From assembly GCA_964019165.1 (NCBI GenBank), contig OZ025267.1, positions 9,122,889 to 9,186,888 of the forward strand: a DNA stretch of 64,000 nucleotides, in the 5' to 3' direction. The DNA is from Mastigias papua. Taxonomy: Eukaryota; Cnidaria; Scyphozoa; Rhizostomeae; Mastigiidae. A program made the translations under genes and the position numbers. A model generated the notes under the pieces. It saw only the letters and a list, made by a program, of their open reading frames with translations, did not search any database and was not told where the DNA came from. Positions 1 through 15,500 of the stretch are shown here, piece by piece. Position 1 is the first letter of the stretch. Each line of letters starts with the position of its first letter.

Positions 1-1810
<1,810 letters not shown>

Positions 1811-1870
1811 TTGCTTAAATTAGATCATATAGCTGATGAGAAGTGCTCAACATAAGGAGTTTCTAATACC

Positions 1871-1936
1871 GATATTGGAATAAGACGAGAGAGACTAATA
1901 TTGATATTAGAATAGTCTCCCTTGTCTTATTCTAAT

Positions 1937-1939
<3 letters not shown>
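1871..1939. repeat. Near-perfect hairpin between two (TA)n arrays
   Basis: Two 27-bp arms (1871-1897 and 1913-1939) are reverse complements apart from about three mismatches and enclose a 15-nt AT-rich loop. The right arm runs directly into the next (TA)n array. It looks like a small foldback or MITE-like insertion, or its footprint. Confidence 0.8.

Positions 1940-2008
<69 letters not shown>
1940..2008. repeat. (TA)n microsatellite
   Basis: Uninterrupted alternating TA of about 70 bp, between the hairpin on its left and a composite foldback/tRNA-like insertion on its right. Confidence 0.97.
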
Positions 2009-2009
<1 letters not shown>

Positions 2010-2267
2010 CTAGCTACTGATCGTATATATTAGAGCTGCTTGATAAAGGCGAAAGCCGAAAGTAACCATAAGGTGCTAAAAACCAGGGGAGTTAAAACAA
2101 GCCACTGTGGTCTAGTGGTTACGACGCTTGCCCGGATTGCGAGAGACCCTGGTTCGATCCCAGGAGCTGGCAAATTTTAATTTTCTCCTGGTTTTTCTGA
2201 GCATTATATCAACCTTTCTGTTTGCACCGAAAAAGGAGAAATCCTGGTTACTCGCTAGCCACTGATC
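2009..2267. mobile_element. Composite foldback insertion inside (TA)n, with tRNA-like core
   Basis: The segment is bounded by direct repeats of GCTAGCYACTGATCGTATAT, at about 2008 and 2255, where it meets the (TA)n arrays. Inside are inverted arms containing AAAAACCAGG (about 2079) and CCTGGTTTTT (about 2187). These flank a tRNA-like unit at 2101-2173. A hammerhead-like core lies at 2040-2061: TTGATAA, A, then GGC-GAAA-GCC as a perfect 3-bp stem with a GNRA loop, then GAAA. The direct and inverted repeats and the core spacing are seen directly. The mobile-element origin is inferred. Confidence 0.55.
2101..2173 (+). other. tRNA-like sequence (SINE head or tRNA pseudogene)
   Basis: An A-box like TGGTCTAGTGG (2108-2118) and a B-box like GGTTCGATCC (2151-2160) are correctly spaced. 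A 5-bp T-stem (CCTGG/CCAGG) and a 5-bp anticodon stem (CTTGC/GCGAG) form. The acceptor stem has two mismatches and a wobble, and position 33 is C instead of the near-invariant U. It is therefore unlikely to be a working tRNA. Its place between inverted repeats inside a (TA)n tract fits a tRNA-derived SINE head. Confidence 0.65.

Positions 2268-2353
<86 letters not shown>
2268..2353. repeat. (TA)n microsatellite
   Basis: About 86 bp of alternating TA closing the first array/foldback cluster (1661-2353). Confidence 0.97.
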
Positions 2354-2355
<2 letters not shown>

Positions 2356-5300
2356 CATTGACATGCAGATATACTAATATTTAACCACACTTAGATACAG
2401 AAACTATTAAAAATGATATTATACTCTTGTCAACTCTTCTGGTAGTCCCAAAAGAGAATGCCTTTTCTATATTCCTATTTCTTAGATTTCACAGTAACAT
2501 GGTTACAGGTACTTTAAAAAGTATTTGGCCTAACTCTCCACTAAGCAAATAAAACAACGGATTTGAGAGCCTTTAATCTGAAACAACTTGGCTTACTACT
2601 TCTAAGGTAAAATATGTTTATTCATCGAATTCTTAATCGAAACGTCAAACATATAGTATAATCAAGCTACTCCATATTTCAATTAAAATGGACAAAGATA
2701 TGCAAACAATATGAAGTAGGAGAATATGAAGAGAATATTCCCTAGTAACTCTGCTACCTAGCTAGATCAAAACGATACAGAATTATATCTCCGTATGGTA
2801 GTCTGAACTTTTGGATTTGCAATGGAATATCTGTTAATAGGAGAAATGTTTTGTGGTCAAACATGTCTACTGTGTGGGTTTAGCTTTCTGGCCAAGCTTA
2901 TCAGCCTTATTCAGTTGTATGCTTAGCTGAATTGCAAAACTGTATCAGTTCTTTGGCATGATACTCAATACTTCTACTAGTCATGTTTTTTAACATAACA
3001 TGTAGTAATGATCACAGGCAAATGTACTGAAGCAGCTACTTGACTTGTCTGTTCAGAGCTTTAGAAGCATTCTTCGCTTCTTGTATATCCGTAACTACTT
3101 CACAGCATGAGACTGAATTTTATTTTCAATATAATTATTGACCGAACTCCAGGCACTAGGTGTTGGAAAAATACGAGAGCCTCGTATTGTTGTTTATCAG
3201 TCTTGAAAGAAAAATGTATCGCAAGCAGAGATTGAGAAAAAGGGTGTTTTATGCAATATGCGTTTTTATAAGAAACTTTGCTCAAGACCTAGTAGTAATA
3301 GTTTCTGATTTTATGAGGACAATTTAGTTCTAAACGTTTCTTAAAATATTCATTATTTGATAAAAAAATGCAGTGAAAACAAAAATGCAATGAAAACCAT
3401 GATCTTTTGTAGTGCCTCTAAAGCATAGCACAAACTAATTGCAATTGAAACTTGGTAAATCCGTGGAGAAAAGCAGGGGCTTCCAAAACTATGAAGGATG
3501 CAAAGACTTTTTTAAAGTTTCTCAACAGTGCTAGGTTTCGAAAAATCGGTTCTAATACAAAAACGTATAGGTATGGACGAGAGAATATCCCCCTCCCCTC
3601 TAAGCATACTAAGGTGTTTATCAGTTGGTTACCGGTAGCAACAATAATTCGCATCATTACACTTGCGTAGGTCTAACGGATTGCTAAAATTAAAACTGCG
3701 GGCATTAATAAGGATGTAGGTCCCTTTCTACCATTTTTCTATATTGCATAACAAAGGGAGTCATCTTACCGTAATAAACAAACTTTGCCTTGCTAGTTGC
3801 AAAAGTCCCAAGCTAGTCTCAAGCTGCATTTACTCGCATTTTAGCACAAGAAGTCTGTCTCCTTTCTTTCCTATCCACTTGATCGCACCGGAACGCAAGC
3901 TGTTCGGGTGGTATTAGGCCTTTTAAGGTTTGTCAAGAACATGAACATCATATGATGAAGAGTTCAGGGGAAAATAAATTAGTTGCATTGTGGAGCTCTC
4001 CTGTGTTCCTTGAACAATGTCTTATTAGGGGAAGACTAATGACGCCTATGAAAAATACACAGGGCATCTAGTTAGCATTTACCATATAAGTACATGAGTT
4101 TCAACAGAACGTTGCTGCTTTAACCAATAATGACGTCACTTGCAAACGTCCACTTTGTCATGTGCCCATTTTCCGGTACTTAATCTTAGTTTCTCTATTG
4201 CGTAAGATTGGGAAAGATTTGAGTTTCATTTGCTCTAGTGGTAACAGGTGGGTCCTTACCATCATTGGATTAATTGGGGGTGATACACCTACAGATAAAA
4301 ATTTTGTCGGCAATTCACCAAATCTGCAATTTCTGTTGTCAAATTACTCTAATTCTGTTTATTCTAGGAGCCTAAGGAGAAGAATTTGGTATTGTGGAGA
4401 AGCAGGCAGCTCAGTAACTTGTACCAACTATCATTTAAACAATTTCCCAGCAAATTGTAGGTCCCACACACCACAAAGAACACATCTAAGAATAGCCCTA
4501 AAAAGTAATATTGTGGTTGGATGCTTCTGGAGAATTAAAAAGGGGCATGGGGCTATCTGCCTAGCCCAACTGGACCTTTAGTCAAATAGAAAGTGCCGAA
4601 CTGGAAAGCAGTACCACCCTTTGAGAATCTACTCTGCAGGAGGCAGACAGTATCGAATTTAACCGGTATGCGCCATAAATTAGATCGTAAAGTTATACTG
4701 CCTTATGATTTACCTTTCATAGTATAAGGAGCGTACAATAAAAGATAGATATGTCATAAATAGTTTGTTTTCAACTTGTAAACCACATCATGCAAAATCT
4801 TCGAAGTAGTCATATTTCCTCCTTGAATATCGAAGACGGCACGCAACGGTACGCGAGGAGTTCTCGCGAGAACTGCGCAACAATTATGGATAGAAGCACT
4901 TAATTTAATTCAAAGAACTAGCATGGTGAGTAGCGATTTTGAAATATCGGATATATATCGACGGTTCAGATTATCGAGAGATCATCACTAGTCTCTGGAG
5001 AGAAGCCTGCTGTCTCTGAACATGATCAGCTATGTATTGACCTTGTATTAACATTGGCCTGAGAAAAAGCACCTTCCATTCTGCCACACAGTAAAACGAC
5101 TTCCATAGGCTTCCATAGGCTGCTATTGAGAGGTCTTAGTTTCAATATGCAGACACTTGTTTGGGAGAAAGACAGAAAATATTGAGTCTTTATCATAAAT
5201 AAGACGCAGGATTAGTTTACAATTGTTGTAAAATGGGTATTTTACATCAGTCCTTAGTCTTCAGGATTGTTCAAAGTTAATTGTTGTACACTTTCTCCCT

Positions 5301-6393
5301 TAAAAATCTAGGAAATGGATTCTTAACAGTAAGCATAGAGAGTGTAAAGAGAACTAGCTGTAAACTTCGTATTCATTTTGAGCATCGATATCAGCGAAAA
5401 GGAATTAACGTCCCTACTACCACGCGACAGGCTGGGACTTGAGTGCACAGAAAAGACTGTATGCAAACCAATGGAGAATCTACGTACCCAAACAGAAATA
5501 TTCAATAGAATTGCGTAACGGAAATATCAACAGTTAGTCGAAGATTGTGAAAGGCCATGATAGTGGGTGCTTAATTGTGATATGTTTGGTTTCTATGACC
5601 TTTAATGTTTTGAAAGTTAAAGTTCAAATTATAGCCTTTTGCTTTACATGTGCAGAACTACTTTATTTGGTGAGAAACTCTAGTTTTAAGTTAGATATTT
5701 ACGTGGCTTCAAATCATTCATATATTTTGCAATCTACAGTTGATCTTTGTAATCCTTTTGTTGATTAAATGACTGATAAACTCAACCACGGACCGATTGA
5801 CTGGCTATCTGGCCCGCTTGCACATGGGCTCCATGGCCTGAATACAGCTCAATTTACACACCATCGGTTATTGCAGTACAATTGATATATGATATAAACA
5901 ATTGATCAACATAGGCAACAGGAGGGAGACATCCTGAAGTAGAATAGATTTGCGCACCATGCTGTCTCCCCAGCTAAAGATCAACTAAGGTTCAACTTAG
6001 AATGGTATGAAACGTGACTAGTTGCTAAGGGCTAATACATAGACACAGTAATGGAAATTTATTAACTAATCTGAATCTCTGGTATAGCATTCAAGATTGG
6101 CTTTTGCAAAGAGTCAACAGGCTCAAATCAGATTACAGCAACCCACACTGGATCGAACATGTGAGTGATGTCATCCAACAAGAAATATAATGTGCATTGA
6201 ATACATATTTACCATTCTTCAGATATAGTAGTGCTGATGAAATTTTTCAAGTCTCCGTTATCACAGTCCTTCGCATTTTGCGCAAATTAAAAAAGTATCA
6301 AATGACAACCTTCAGGTTGCGGCCGTGGGCTACTTCACATGTGGGCAGATAATGACGGCCCGACGTAAGGGCCGTAATCATGACAGCATATCC
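2354..6393. other. Non-coding stretch upstream of astacin gene A
   Basis: No recognisable gene. The longest open frame is 139 codons (4162-4581, + strand). It has no domain, no convincing hydrophobic segment and no neighbouring exon-like frame, so I treat it as chance. The interval separates the first (TA)n cluster from the promoter of gene A. Confidence 0.5.
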
Positions 6394-6400
6394 TATAAAA
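6394..6400 (+). promoter_or_regulatory. TATA box of astacin gene A
   Basis: TATAAAA lies 59 nt before the upstream candidate ATG (6453). Transcription would start near 6420-6430, leaving a 5' leader of about 25-30 nt. Inferred from position and consensus only. Confidence 0.5.
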
Positions 6401-6452
6401 CTGGCGTGATCTCTCCTCAACTCGCTAGTTCAATCAACAGCGAAGAGAGTGA

Positions 6453-6594
6453 ATGGGGAAAACGAGCTGTAGTCCACAAACGAAATCGTTAACTATGGAG
6501 GCAATCTCATGGCTAGTAGTGTCACTCCTTTTTCACGTGTGTACTGCACGGGTGCTCAGGCAAGGTACTGAAAACGAAATTTCAAAGTTTGCAG
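6453..6594 (+). CDS. Gene A exon 1: signal peptide
   Basis: Two in-frame start codons (6453 and 6495) precede the hydrophobic core AISWLVVSLLFHVCTA. The shorter start gives a more typical short n-region. The TATA position allows either. The exon ends at the strong donor CAG|GTTAGT in phase 1, the same phase as exon 1 of gene B. Confidence 0.75.
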
Positions 6595-9500
6595 GTTAGT
6601 ACATATTCTTTCAGTGCTGGGAATTTGTCTTACTAAGACTTCTGCACTTATATGTGGAAAGGTACCATTTTTGTTTAGTAGTATTACATTGCAGGGGGCA
6701 TTTTTTAGGGACTTTGATTTTGCAGATCTATTGGGACACTTTCCCATTGTGGTCCCATCATTTGCAATGGCCGCTTGCCAGTTCGCAGATTATAAGCATT
6801 ACTCTCTGCGATTTATTTCTCAAGCGATTTTTAAAGGTAAGTTTAGAAGGGTAGCGAATTAGCAAATCATGTTAATAAAATAGCTGTACATCTTTGGTTT
6901 AGATCAAACCACAAGTGTTTTTTGGACTTCTTGATAAGAGGTTGAATCCCTCCAGTCTTTCTCCAGAACGTCTGGATGACCAATTTTCTCACGAAAACGG
7001 TTGATCTATGTTTACATTGCAATAAATTGAGTTTCTCTTGCTGATAAGACCCCATAAGTTTGTTGTTTGACCGTAGGAAATCGCTTCTTTCTCATTCAAA
7101 GTCCCACAGAATTAAGTTACTGTAAATAGTTCTCGAGATTCAAGGACCTCTTGGCAAATATTTGAAGTTTAAAGACATTTCTCTACTCATTGCAATTATT
7201 TGAAGTTCTATTACATTTCTTCAAACTTGGCTGGACAAACAATAACATGTGCGTATGTGCGCTAGCCATGCATCGCAATCGCCTACCCGCTGTCTCGGTA
7301 TGCCAAGAGTGGGTATTGCAGAGGGCTTTTGTTCCATGTGTGACATGGTATAGAACTGAGCAATAGTAGCTGCAGAAGGCTAATCTAAAAACAGTTAGGT
7401 TTGCAAATGCGGCCTCTTGTCAGTATTGAAACGTTTACGATCTTGTTGAGATTACGTTATGAAGGAAAGAGGCACTGGATGAATGGTAACTCAACGAGGC
7501 ATGCGACATAGCCCCTTTTCTCTAGAATCAACTTAGCATTCAGAATACCTGTAAATATACGGTTCAAGCTTGCATTGGTAGTTTCTATTACTTACTTTCT
7601 TCGGTACCAACTGCTAGAGTAAGTTTAATGATTGAATCTTTAGTGACTAGTTTAACAAAATGTTATGTACGCCTGCAATTAGGTCGAGATATCCACATGT
7701 CGAAGGTTTGCTCAGTGTGATATAAGCGACTATTAGTAAAACGGTCTGCAGGGGAGTTGATAGAGTTGAGTACATATATCAGTGTCAGTGTCTGCATTAG
7801 TCTGTACAGCGATTATCTCCCAACGAATTAGTGACTTAAAATTAAGCCTGCATGCCTGTGCGGCCACTCTGGATTTGCCCGGAAAACGTTGTGAACTCAG
7901 GGCTTAGTACATTTGCTTACACTGAAATATGCCATATTGCTGTGGCCGTCGACTGCTCTGGTTTCCAGCAATCCCAGCTACATTTATAGATTCCGCACTC
8001 ACTTGTGCAAGCTGAGCAAGGTGATTTTGATATGGGCATTGTTCTCATATTTTGAAATGTTCTCGCAAACTCTAAATGCCCGTCAAAATGTTGAACCCCT
8101 CAGTGGTTTCAATATCATACTAGGTTCAGTCGCTATTAATATCTAGGTCAGGTTATAGACCTACAGAGCCATTGTACCTGAAATCTGAACAAGAAATCAT
8201 GCATGAAATTTTAGAGTTAGCTAGATCAGCAATACGTTGTAGTTCTCAGTCTTGGCACAAATGATAGCTTCGAATATGACAACGACGTTTTGTTCTTTGT
8301 TGATTAACATATTGCTGTACAGCGCATTTGATTTACAGACCATCTATTTTAATCAGCTTTGTTAGCTTGATACTATCTTTAAATGGATTAAATGGCAATT
8401 CGCTTCCCGTTGATTAGTCTGTTATTTACACGGCATTTTCCGGCGGCCTCTCTTGGGAGAACCATTTAATTATTGCCCGCCCAGGCTCCCCTCAAGTACC
8501 AGAACTCTTCTACTGAATGCAGAAGTGATCGACCTAATGAAGGAAGAGAGATGTGAACAGTGCTAAAATACGTAGACTGCATAGTTGTTTGAAAACCAAC
8601 AACACTCTCATCAAGATTATGAAAATGCACGTAAACTGTGGACAGGTGTATTTTTCGAATTTATATGCAGCAACTTTCGCGTTGACAAACACTATTCTTA
8701 CTTGCAATGTAATGTAGCATTTGTTGGTGTTACACTTATTGTTGTTTGTTGACATGTTTGACAAATTGTCACGAGTTACTGCACACTTGCGGGCATTCTT
8801 CAGTCAGTGATGCATTTCGTCTGTGTTGTCCCGTAAGTATATTTTAAAGTGATCAATACGTTCACCTTGCTTGCAAGAAATGCTGTTGTTAAGTATTAGC
8901 AATAGTTGAGAGCGTTGCATATTCTTCAGGCGTTGATTTAAGCAAGAGCTGAGTTCAACTGTATTTCAGTTCCACTTTCAAAGTTTTCTTGAGGCTCCCT
9001 GCGTTTAAGGATAATGGGGGCTCCTGGGAATGTACCCAGTTGACCCAATGGATAATGCGGCCCTGTCTACGGTTGTAATCGAACATCCTAAGGAAACCTT
9101 CACTCTCTCAGGTCCAGGTCTTTTGGTAGCTGACAGATCATCTTTGCGTGCTCTTTGGCTTCTACAAAGCTCTCGATATGAATGCCTCTGGAAAGACATG
9201 TTTGAAATTAGATGTGAGTTATTGCTATTGACAGACTTTCTTGCTGTGCCAGGAATTGGCCATCGTAATGCCGCATTTACATTGTAGATCTTTTCAGCAA
9301 ATATTTAAGTCAATACCAGACTCGCTAGCTTTATCCATAGCAAATCTACTTGAGATTATATATGTCATTGCTATGCAAGTTCTTTATTTGGTTCATAGCA
9401 CGTTTCAATTAACTTGCTCTTTCAATCAGCAAAGCACAAAAGAATTAATTCTCCGCAAATATAGTTCTTTACACCATGAAAGTAATTTTGATCAGAATCA

Positions 9501-12500
9501 AGTCTCGAAGCAGAGTATTCTGGCTTTGTGTCACATGAAACACGAAGGAGAGAACAAATATAAAACCCCGATACATGCTACAGTTGTATATCGTACCCTG
9601 TTCTGTATGTGTGGTAATATGGTGTAATTTTTCTGTCGTTTACCAACATACCTATTTTGCAAAGGAACGGTCCCCCCCCCCCCCCCAACGGCCTATGAAT
9701 CCGAACACAAAGGGGTTTATTGCCTCATAGAACGTCTCGCAGTCAAGTCATATTGATCTTGGTAATAAAACTGCCCTAAATTTAGCAGATTGTATTGAAA
9801 ATCCGACCTACGTATTGAATTACGTCAATTTAGGAGAGGGCTCTCTCTTAACGTGCCTCAAAGTCTTTTCGTAATAGCAGGATGCTAGAGGTTCTTACAG
9901 TTGCGCTATAAATTAGCACACCTTACGAGTGAATCTTGACTTGTGAAATACTACTCATCAAACGATTTACGACTATTCATAAATTTATGACCCAGAAATA
10001 TGTGTTGGATCAAGATGAAAGACCAGGTGATCTACTAGTGACATCCGCAAGAATGACTAAAACAACAAGTAGGATGATATGGGGTATCGAATGGAGAAAG
10101 TTAACCACAGCCGTTGTTGCTTTGGTTTTATAGCTTGGTTCTCAACTCTGTTTTTATACAATCACGCTGATTTACTGGAAAAAGTATAGAAAGTAATATT
10201 GTGTTAGTAATATTAACACTCATCTAGTATACAAAGTGATCTTCACGAGATCGCTACGGCGAAGACATTTACCTTTCATAGACTAGAACACCTATGTCAC
10301 TCATTGTTTTGTTACGGTTGCTATTTTGCGCTGAAACTAGGAGATCTGATCATTCGTTGTATAGACAAGAAGTATAATCACCTGTGCGTTTAGAGTTTTT
10401 AGCAGACTCTGCCAATGCATCTATTTTAGCCTGCAGTTTACAGTTCTATGTGATCATAGCACTAGTCCCTTAAATGGATAAATAGAGACAGATTACAGGG
10501 TTAAACCTGCGGTGAACCATACGAGCTTTGTACACGCACCCATAAAGAATTTCCAAGTCTGGTTTTCCTGCAGGAACATTTCAAAGCTTTTCTCCTGTAA
10601 ATGAGCTGAATCAGGCACCTAATTTGAACTTCCATGAACTCTATGTACTGGGGACTGGTTTTAGCATGTGTATTGGCATATACGTCAATGGATCTAAAGA
10701 GGGCTCTTGATAGTTAGATCGGAAAGACTTTTCTGTTAAGCGTAGTATAATCGGGTGTCAGAAGGACAATAGAATAGCGGGTGTAAGTACCAAACTGCTC
10801 GTCAAAATCTGCTTCTGGTTTGACAATATTTGTGTCCTGTATTGTGGATGAATAGAAGATCAGACCGGTATTTTTTCACATCATATTGGAATCAGTACCA
10901 TTTCATGATAAAAATAAGTTACAAAAACAGTATCAGGCTTTGTGATTTTGTATGAAATTGCAATCGTCAAAATTGCATCGTTGTTCTTTCAAAATGTTAT
11001 CGTTGAACGTTGAATTGTGCCCTTTGCTCTGAAATTTTGCTTCCTTTAACGGATTTATAAATTACAGCCACAAATCGCTGACTTTCAGAGTAATTAGATT
11101 CTCTTGTACTCAGCGCTAGCTTTGCAAGGCTTTTTGATGATCGTAAGACAAAATATCAAATACAAGCTCTCAAACACTTCTGTTGCATTCATAGCTTAAT
11201 GTATCTATCTTAAGTAAGTCGATATCTTCATTACGATCAGGGTGTTTGTTACAGAGATGCTTATTGATGTTTTGTGTTGTATTTGAGTCAGAAAGCTTAT
11301 ACCATATTAGCATGGTGCGTTATCTTTCTGAAAAATACCGTGTGGTCTTTAAGAAAAAATGGTTCTCTGTGCTGCTTTTTGTAATCCCTTGTTCAAGTGT
11401 TAGATTACAAGTGTTTGTGGCTTGCCTTGCTAATGTTATCTTCAGCTTCTGTCGATGAATAATTAAATTATAAACTCAGCATTTTTGTGAAAGGCGGCAT
11501 GATTTATTGTATTCCATCAGATACGTTGTTCTAAAATGATTTGAGATTTTTCTGTAAATTTACGTTAACTCTTATCTGAAATTCCGCCGATTATTTTAGA
11601 AAATTCACTATTATAATAGTGGTGTGCGCTAGTAATTCTGCTTGATTTCTTCGTTGTCTTTGAGAGTAGACTCAGTTCAGTTCAGTTTCTGTTCAGTTTG
11701 TACATCTTCAACTTTTCTACATACAACTTAAAACAGTCTAACAATACAAACAATTAGCTAAACTACTTACAGAAATAATACTGTTACAGATACAGACTGT
11801 ATTACAGACAATGCTAGGGCTCCTGAAACTTTGATGAAGAATGGTGATGAGACGTGATATTACACGATAAGAAACAGCAAGACCAGGGGACACAAATGGA
11901 TACGAAATTAATAGACAACCAACTTTTGGGTGCAGAGAACAATCCATGATCATTTCCGTATACTTCATATTTTGCCCATGTTGCGATTAGAAGCAAGGAC
12001 TAGAACAAGTGTGCACCCCGACGCACTTTGCGGAGCAGCAAATCGAAACATTATGTAATTGGGTAAAGTGGCCATTATGGCATATCCATGTATTGAAAGA
12101 AAGTCATGAAACCTAACAAAAATCAATGTGTGCTTAATTTTTAGAGAACATTTAGAGTTAATATTTTACATTTTATGTATAGCTTTCTAGGTTTAATTTT
12201 TTGCCACTCTTGAGTTGTAATTCCAAAGAAAGACCTCGCCCATATTGTATAGAAAAAATGCAGACCTGTAAAAGTTCCTTACTTTGGCATTTGATTAAGA
12301 CCTTAGGACTTCAGGACCCATTTGTCATGGAAAAGTCAGCAGTACATCTCAAGAGCCTTTAAGACTGCAGTATTGACCGCTTGTATTTGTCTTGAAAACT
12401 GAATTGAATATGGAAATCAATGGTACAAGAATTGAAAAAGTGAAGTGTGAGAAAATATCCGACCCGATCTGGATTCGAACTCGCGACCCCTGACTTTGTA

Positions 12501-15500
12501 CGTCAAGTGCTCTACCAACTGAGCCACAATGGCCCGATAGCTGAGTTGGTAGAGCACTTAACGTACAAAGTCAGGGCTCGTGAGTTCGAATCCCAGGTCG
12601 GTTATTTTCTCCCAGTTCACTTTTTCATTTCTTCCAAATTATGCTGCCTTTACAAAGGCATGAGAATTTTTAGGTATTGTAGCTACGAAATGTCTTGCGA
12701 GAAGAAAAGTGCATAGAAGTATGTTACAATAAAAGAGGTTTCATTTTAGGCCATAGGTGCGGTCCTGGAGAATTTCCATCCTGGTTTTATCTGCTAAATA
12801 GTAGTCATGTAAATATCACTTATTTTTGGCTTTGTTACTGGGTATTCAGGTTAAGAAGTGCTCTTTAGATTAGTACCCTTGTCTGCCAACTCTTTCACAG
12901 TTATGGCTTTGAAGTTAATGGTAATCTTTCCATTTTTAGCTGATCAAGATATTATTGAGGGAGATATTGTTATGGATAGCCAGTTGAAGGAAATAGTTGA
13001 GTATGCAATAGGCAACAAACGTGGAGACCATATTAGACAGAGACGCGATACAATTACATACCAACAAATGCGATGGAAAGACGCTGTAATACCCTATGTT
13101 ATTGATGCAAGTGTTGGTATGTACTTCATACACTATGTATAATACTGTGCCACTCTCTTTTGTATAAATTTAAATTGAGCATGATATTTTGACATGAATT
13201 GAATGTATTTTTGAAGTTAATCAATAAGACAGTTTGTTGCTTCGCTTAAGCTCGGACCGGAAAATGGAGTTGTAGCCCGGAGATGTTGTATAAAATAACA
13301 TCCATTCCCGCTATAAAATTAAGCAATACTCACTTTAATTATCAAGGTTTATGGTATATGATTTAGTGCAGCGAACTTTGACATACTAGCTGCGGGAAAT
13401 ACGTAGGTTTGAGCAATCTACATCTGCTGTAAATTCAGCAAACCAAACCACAATCAAGAGTAGTAAAAAGCTTACTTGGTTGATAACGGTAGTTAGAAGT
13501 TGAAGTCAAAGGTTGTGCTCTTGAGAGCAGCTGTGGTTGAATAGTAGCGTGCACAACTCAGAGAATTCTGAGCTTGTGACTTCGAATCCTGCCCATTAGT
13601 CATAGGTGATGTGAGCAAGTGCATCCGGCTCCGATGGTCAAGCACCACCGGCCAATTCCTCAAAGAGAGACTCTCCAAGCCCTAAATTGACCATAATTGG
13701 TTTCCCTTTGGAAAAATAGACTTAAACACCAATGTTTTATACTTTTTGCTGAGCTATTACGGAACAAAAGGTATTATTTATAATGTAGTTTATGGGGATC
13801 CACAAGTCAACTATTGGCATTTCGTTAGGGCAATAATAGAACATGTCAAAATCATTAACAAAGTAAGAAACCAAAGATCACCAGCGCATGAAGAAAAGTA
13901 AATTCAACAGGCTACTCTCTTAGCATTAGAAGAAAAAACAATTTTTGCGAATAGTATCAATTTCAAATCATCTCAGATCATTTATAAACTTATAATATTT
14001 CCTTGGAAGTACTACAAAATGTTTGATTTTCTATAAAGTATGGAGAAATATATTCTTTGGTGCAGAAGAAATATTTCAGAATCAGTTATAATCTGGCACT
14101 GCTTAGTGATTCACGGTACAGAGACAGAGAGAGAGAAATAGTTTTATAAATTCTGGAAGTAGTCATTCTATATGAAAGAGCAGCAGTATTAACATCACTA
14201 AGGGATTCAGAGCCGTAGCAGTTTTTGATTTGATTTATTGCACTCGCTGAGTAAAGCATTTTGCTTTTTTCATTGCATACAAGTATCCTGTTGCTCGAAG
14301 GCTTGACACTGTTGATATATAGCAAAGGATTCTCAATCATAAGGCAATGCATAGTAGTAGGCTTTGGCAAACGTTTTCTCTACGGAAGTCAGGGCTACAT
14401 AACACTGTTTGAATGAGAAGGGATGTGTATGAGTATCCATAAGTTATACTAGATTTATGGAGAGATGTCCTTTGGAGGAGTCACTTTCAATATTATGGTA
14501 TTTTGTGTACATCGGCTGATGGGCATGTTGAACTGCGAGAGTTTCTCGTGAGAGTAATGAAGGATTTGGTTTCTTGTTTCATCAATGAATCACTATATAG
14601 ATAATGTCGACGTATTCGCAAGAGAACTTTCTGCAGGATTCGTCACGTGGCTTTGTTATCTCATATTCGGGTTTTAGATTATAGGTGACGGAGCAAAGTG
14701 ACAGCACCTTATGACTGGATGGTAGAACAGTTTTGTGATGTTATATCAACGCTGAAAACACCCGTAGGATTCCGGTCATTGGTACAAAAGAAACATGTTT
14801 CATTTTTGAATTCAAAAGTATCTTGTCAGCTCCATTTGAGGGAAATTCCATTACCACATAACTGTCACACCCTGCTTATTACTGATGAGAATTTCATGTG
14901 TTCGGCTTTGAAAACAAAGTCACGAAACTTGCACATAGCTCAATGGTTTTGTCCGAGGGTATCTTTAGCAATGTTACATAATCCTATTATAGATATTGCG
15001 CAGTTAAAAATTTAGTTGAGTTTTCTCATTTGATTGGGCAAGCAATATGACGGTACGATTAGAAACTCTGTTCTGCCAGTCGCACTTTCATGCACGGCTC
15101 TTAAGAGATCTCACCAACGTTGCTTTAAACATAATTTTTCATGATTTCTGTTACTGGTCTTCACATGATGACTTCTATGTTTTTTGAAGCGATAAGTATG
15201 TACATTTCCATCAGTGTCTGTCTTGATTACTTTTTGGAAGCAGTGTATAGTCCAGGGGAAACTAAAATGTATATGGGTTCTATTGATACTATTATTTTGT
15301 ATTTTTTGAGCCAATCTCTCGTAGTTTGGATATCATGAGAAGTTGAAAGCCCTGTTGAGTATATCTTATCTTATTTGAGGAAACGGATGCTTCGAGAGGG
15401 TTTTATTCTTATGTAGCTACACGAGCAAATAAAGTTGGTCAAATAAGGTTGAATTTTGAATTTTAAGAACAACACTGATCTTCATTATAGGCCGTGCCAC

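Larger units (their letters stand above)
12429..12640. mobile_element. Head-to-head inverted pair of tRNA-derived SINE copies
   Basis: Two copies of one short element face away from each other in intron 1 of gene A. Each has a tRNA-like head followed by a shared tail (ATTTTCTC then GTTCACTTTTTCA or a close variant). The heads meet near 12530-12537, so the whole forms an imperfect palindrome of about 210 bp. The shared tail outside the tRNA portion shows these are SINE copies, not merely tRNA genes. Confidence 0.75.

Noticed and set aside
2101..2173. A functional tRNA gene
   Set aside because: The acceptor stem has mismatches, position 33 is C, and the unit sits between inverted repeats inside a TA array.
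4162..4581. 139-codon open frame as a gene
   Set aside because: No domain, signal peptide, promoter or splice partner; length is within chance for 64 kb in six frames.
9241..9627. 128-codon open frame in intron 1 of gene A
   Set aside because: No recognisable features and no phase-compatible splice context linking it to the protease.
12465..12603. A divergent pair of functional tRNA genes
   Set aside because: Both copies share non-tRNA tail sequence and have broken acceptor or anticodon stems, which fits a SINE family better.
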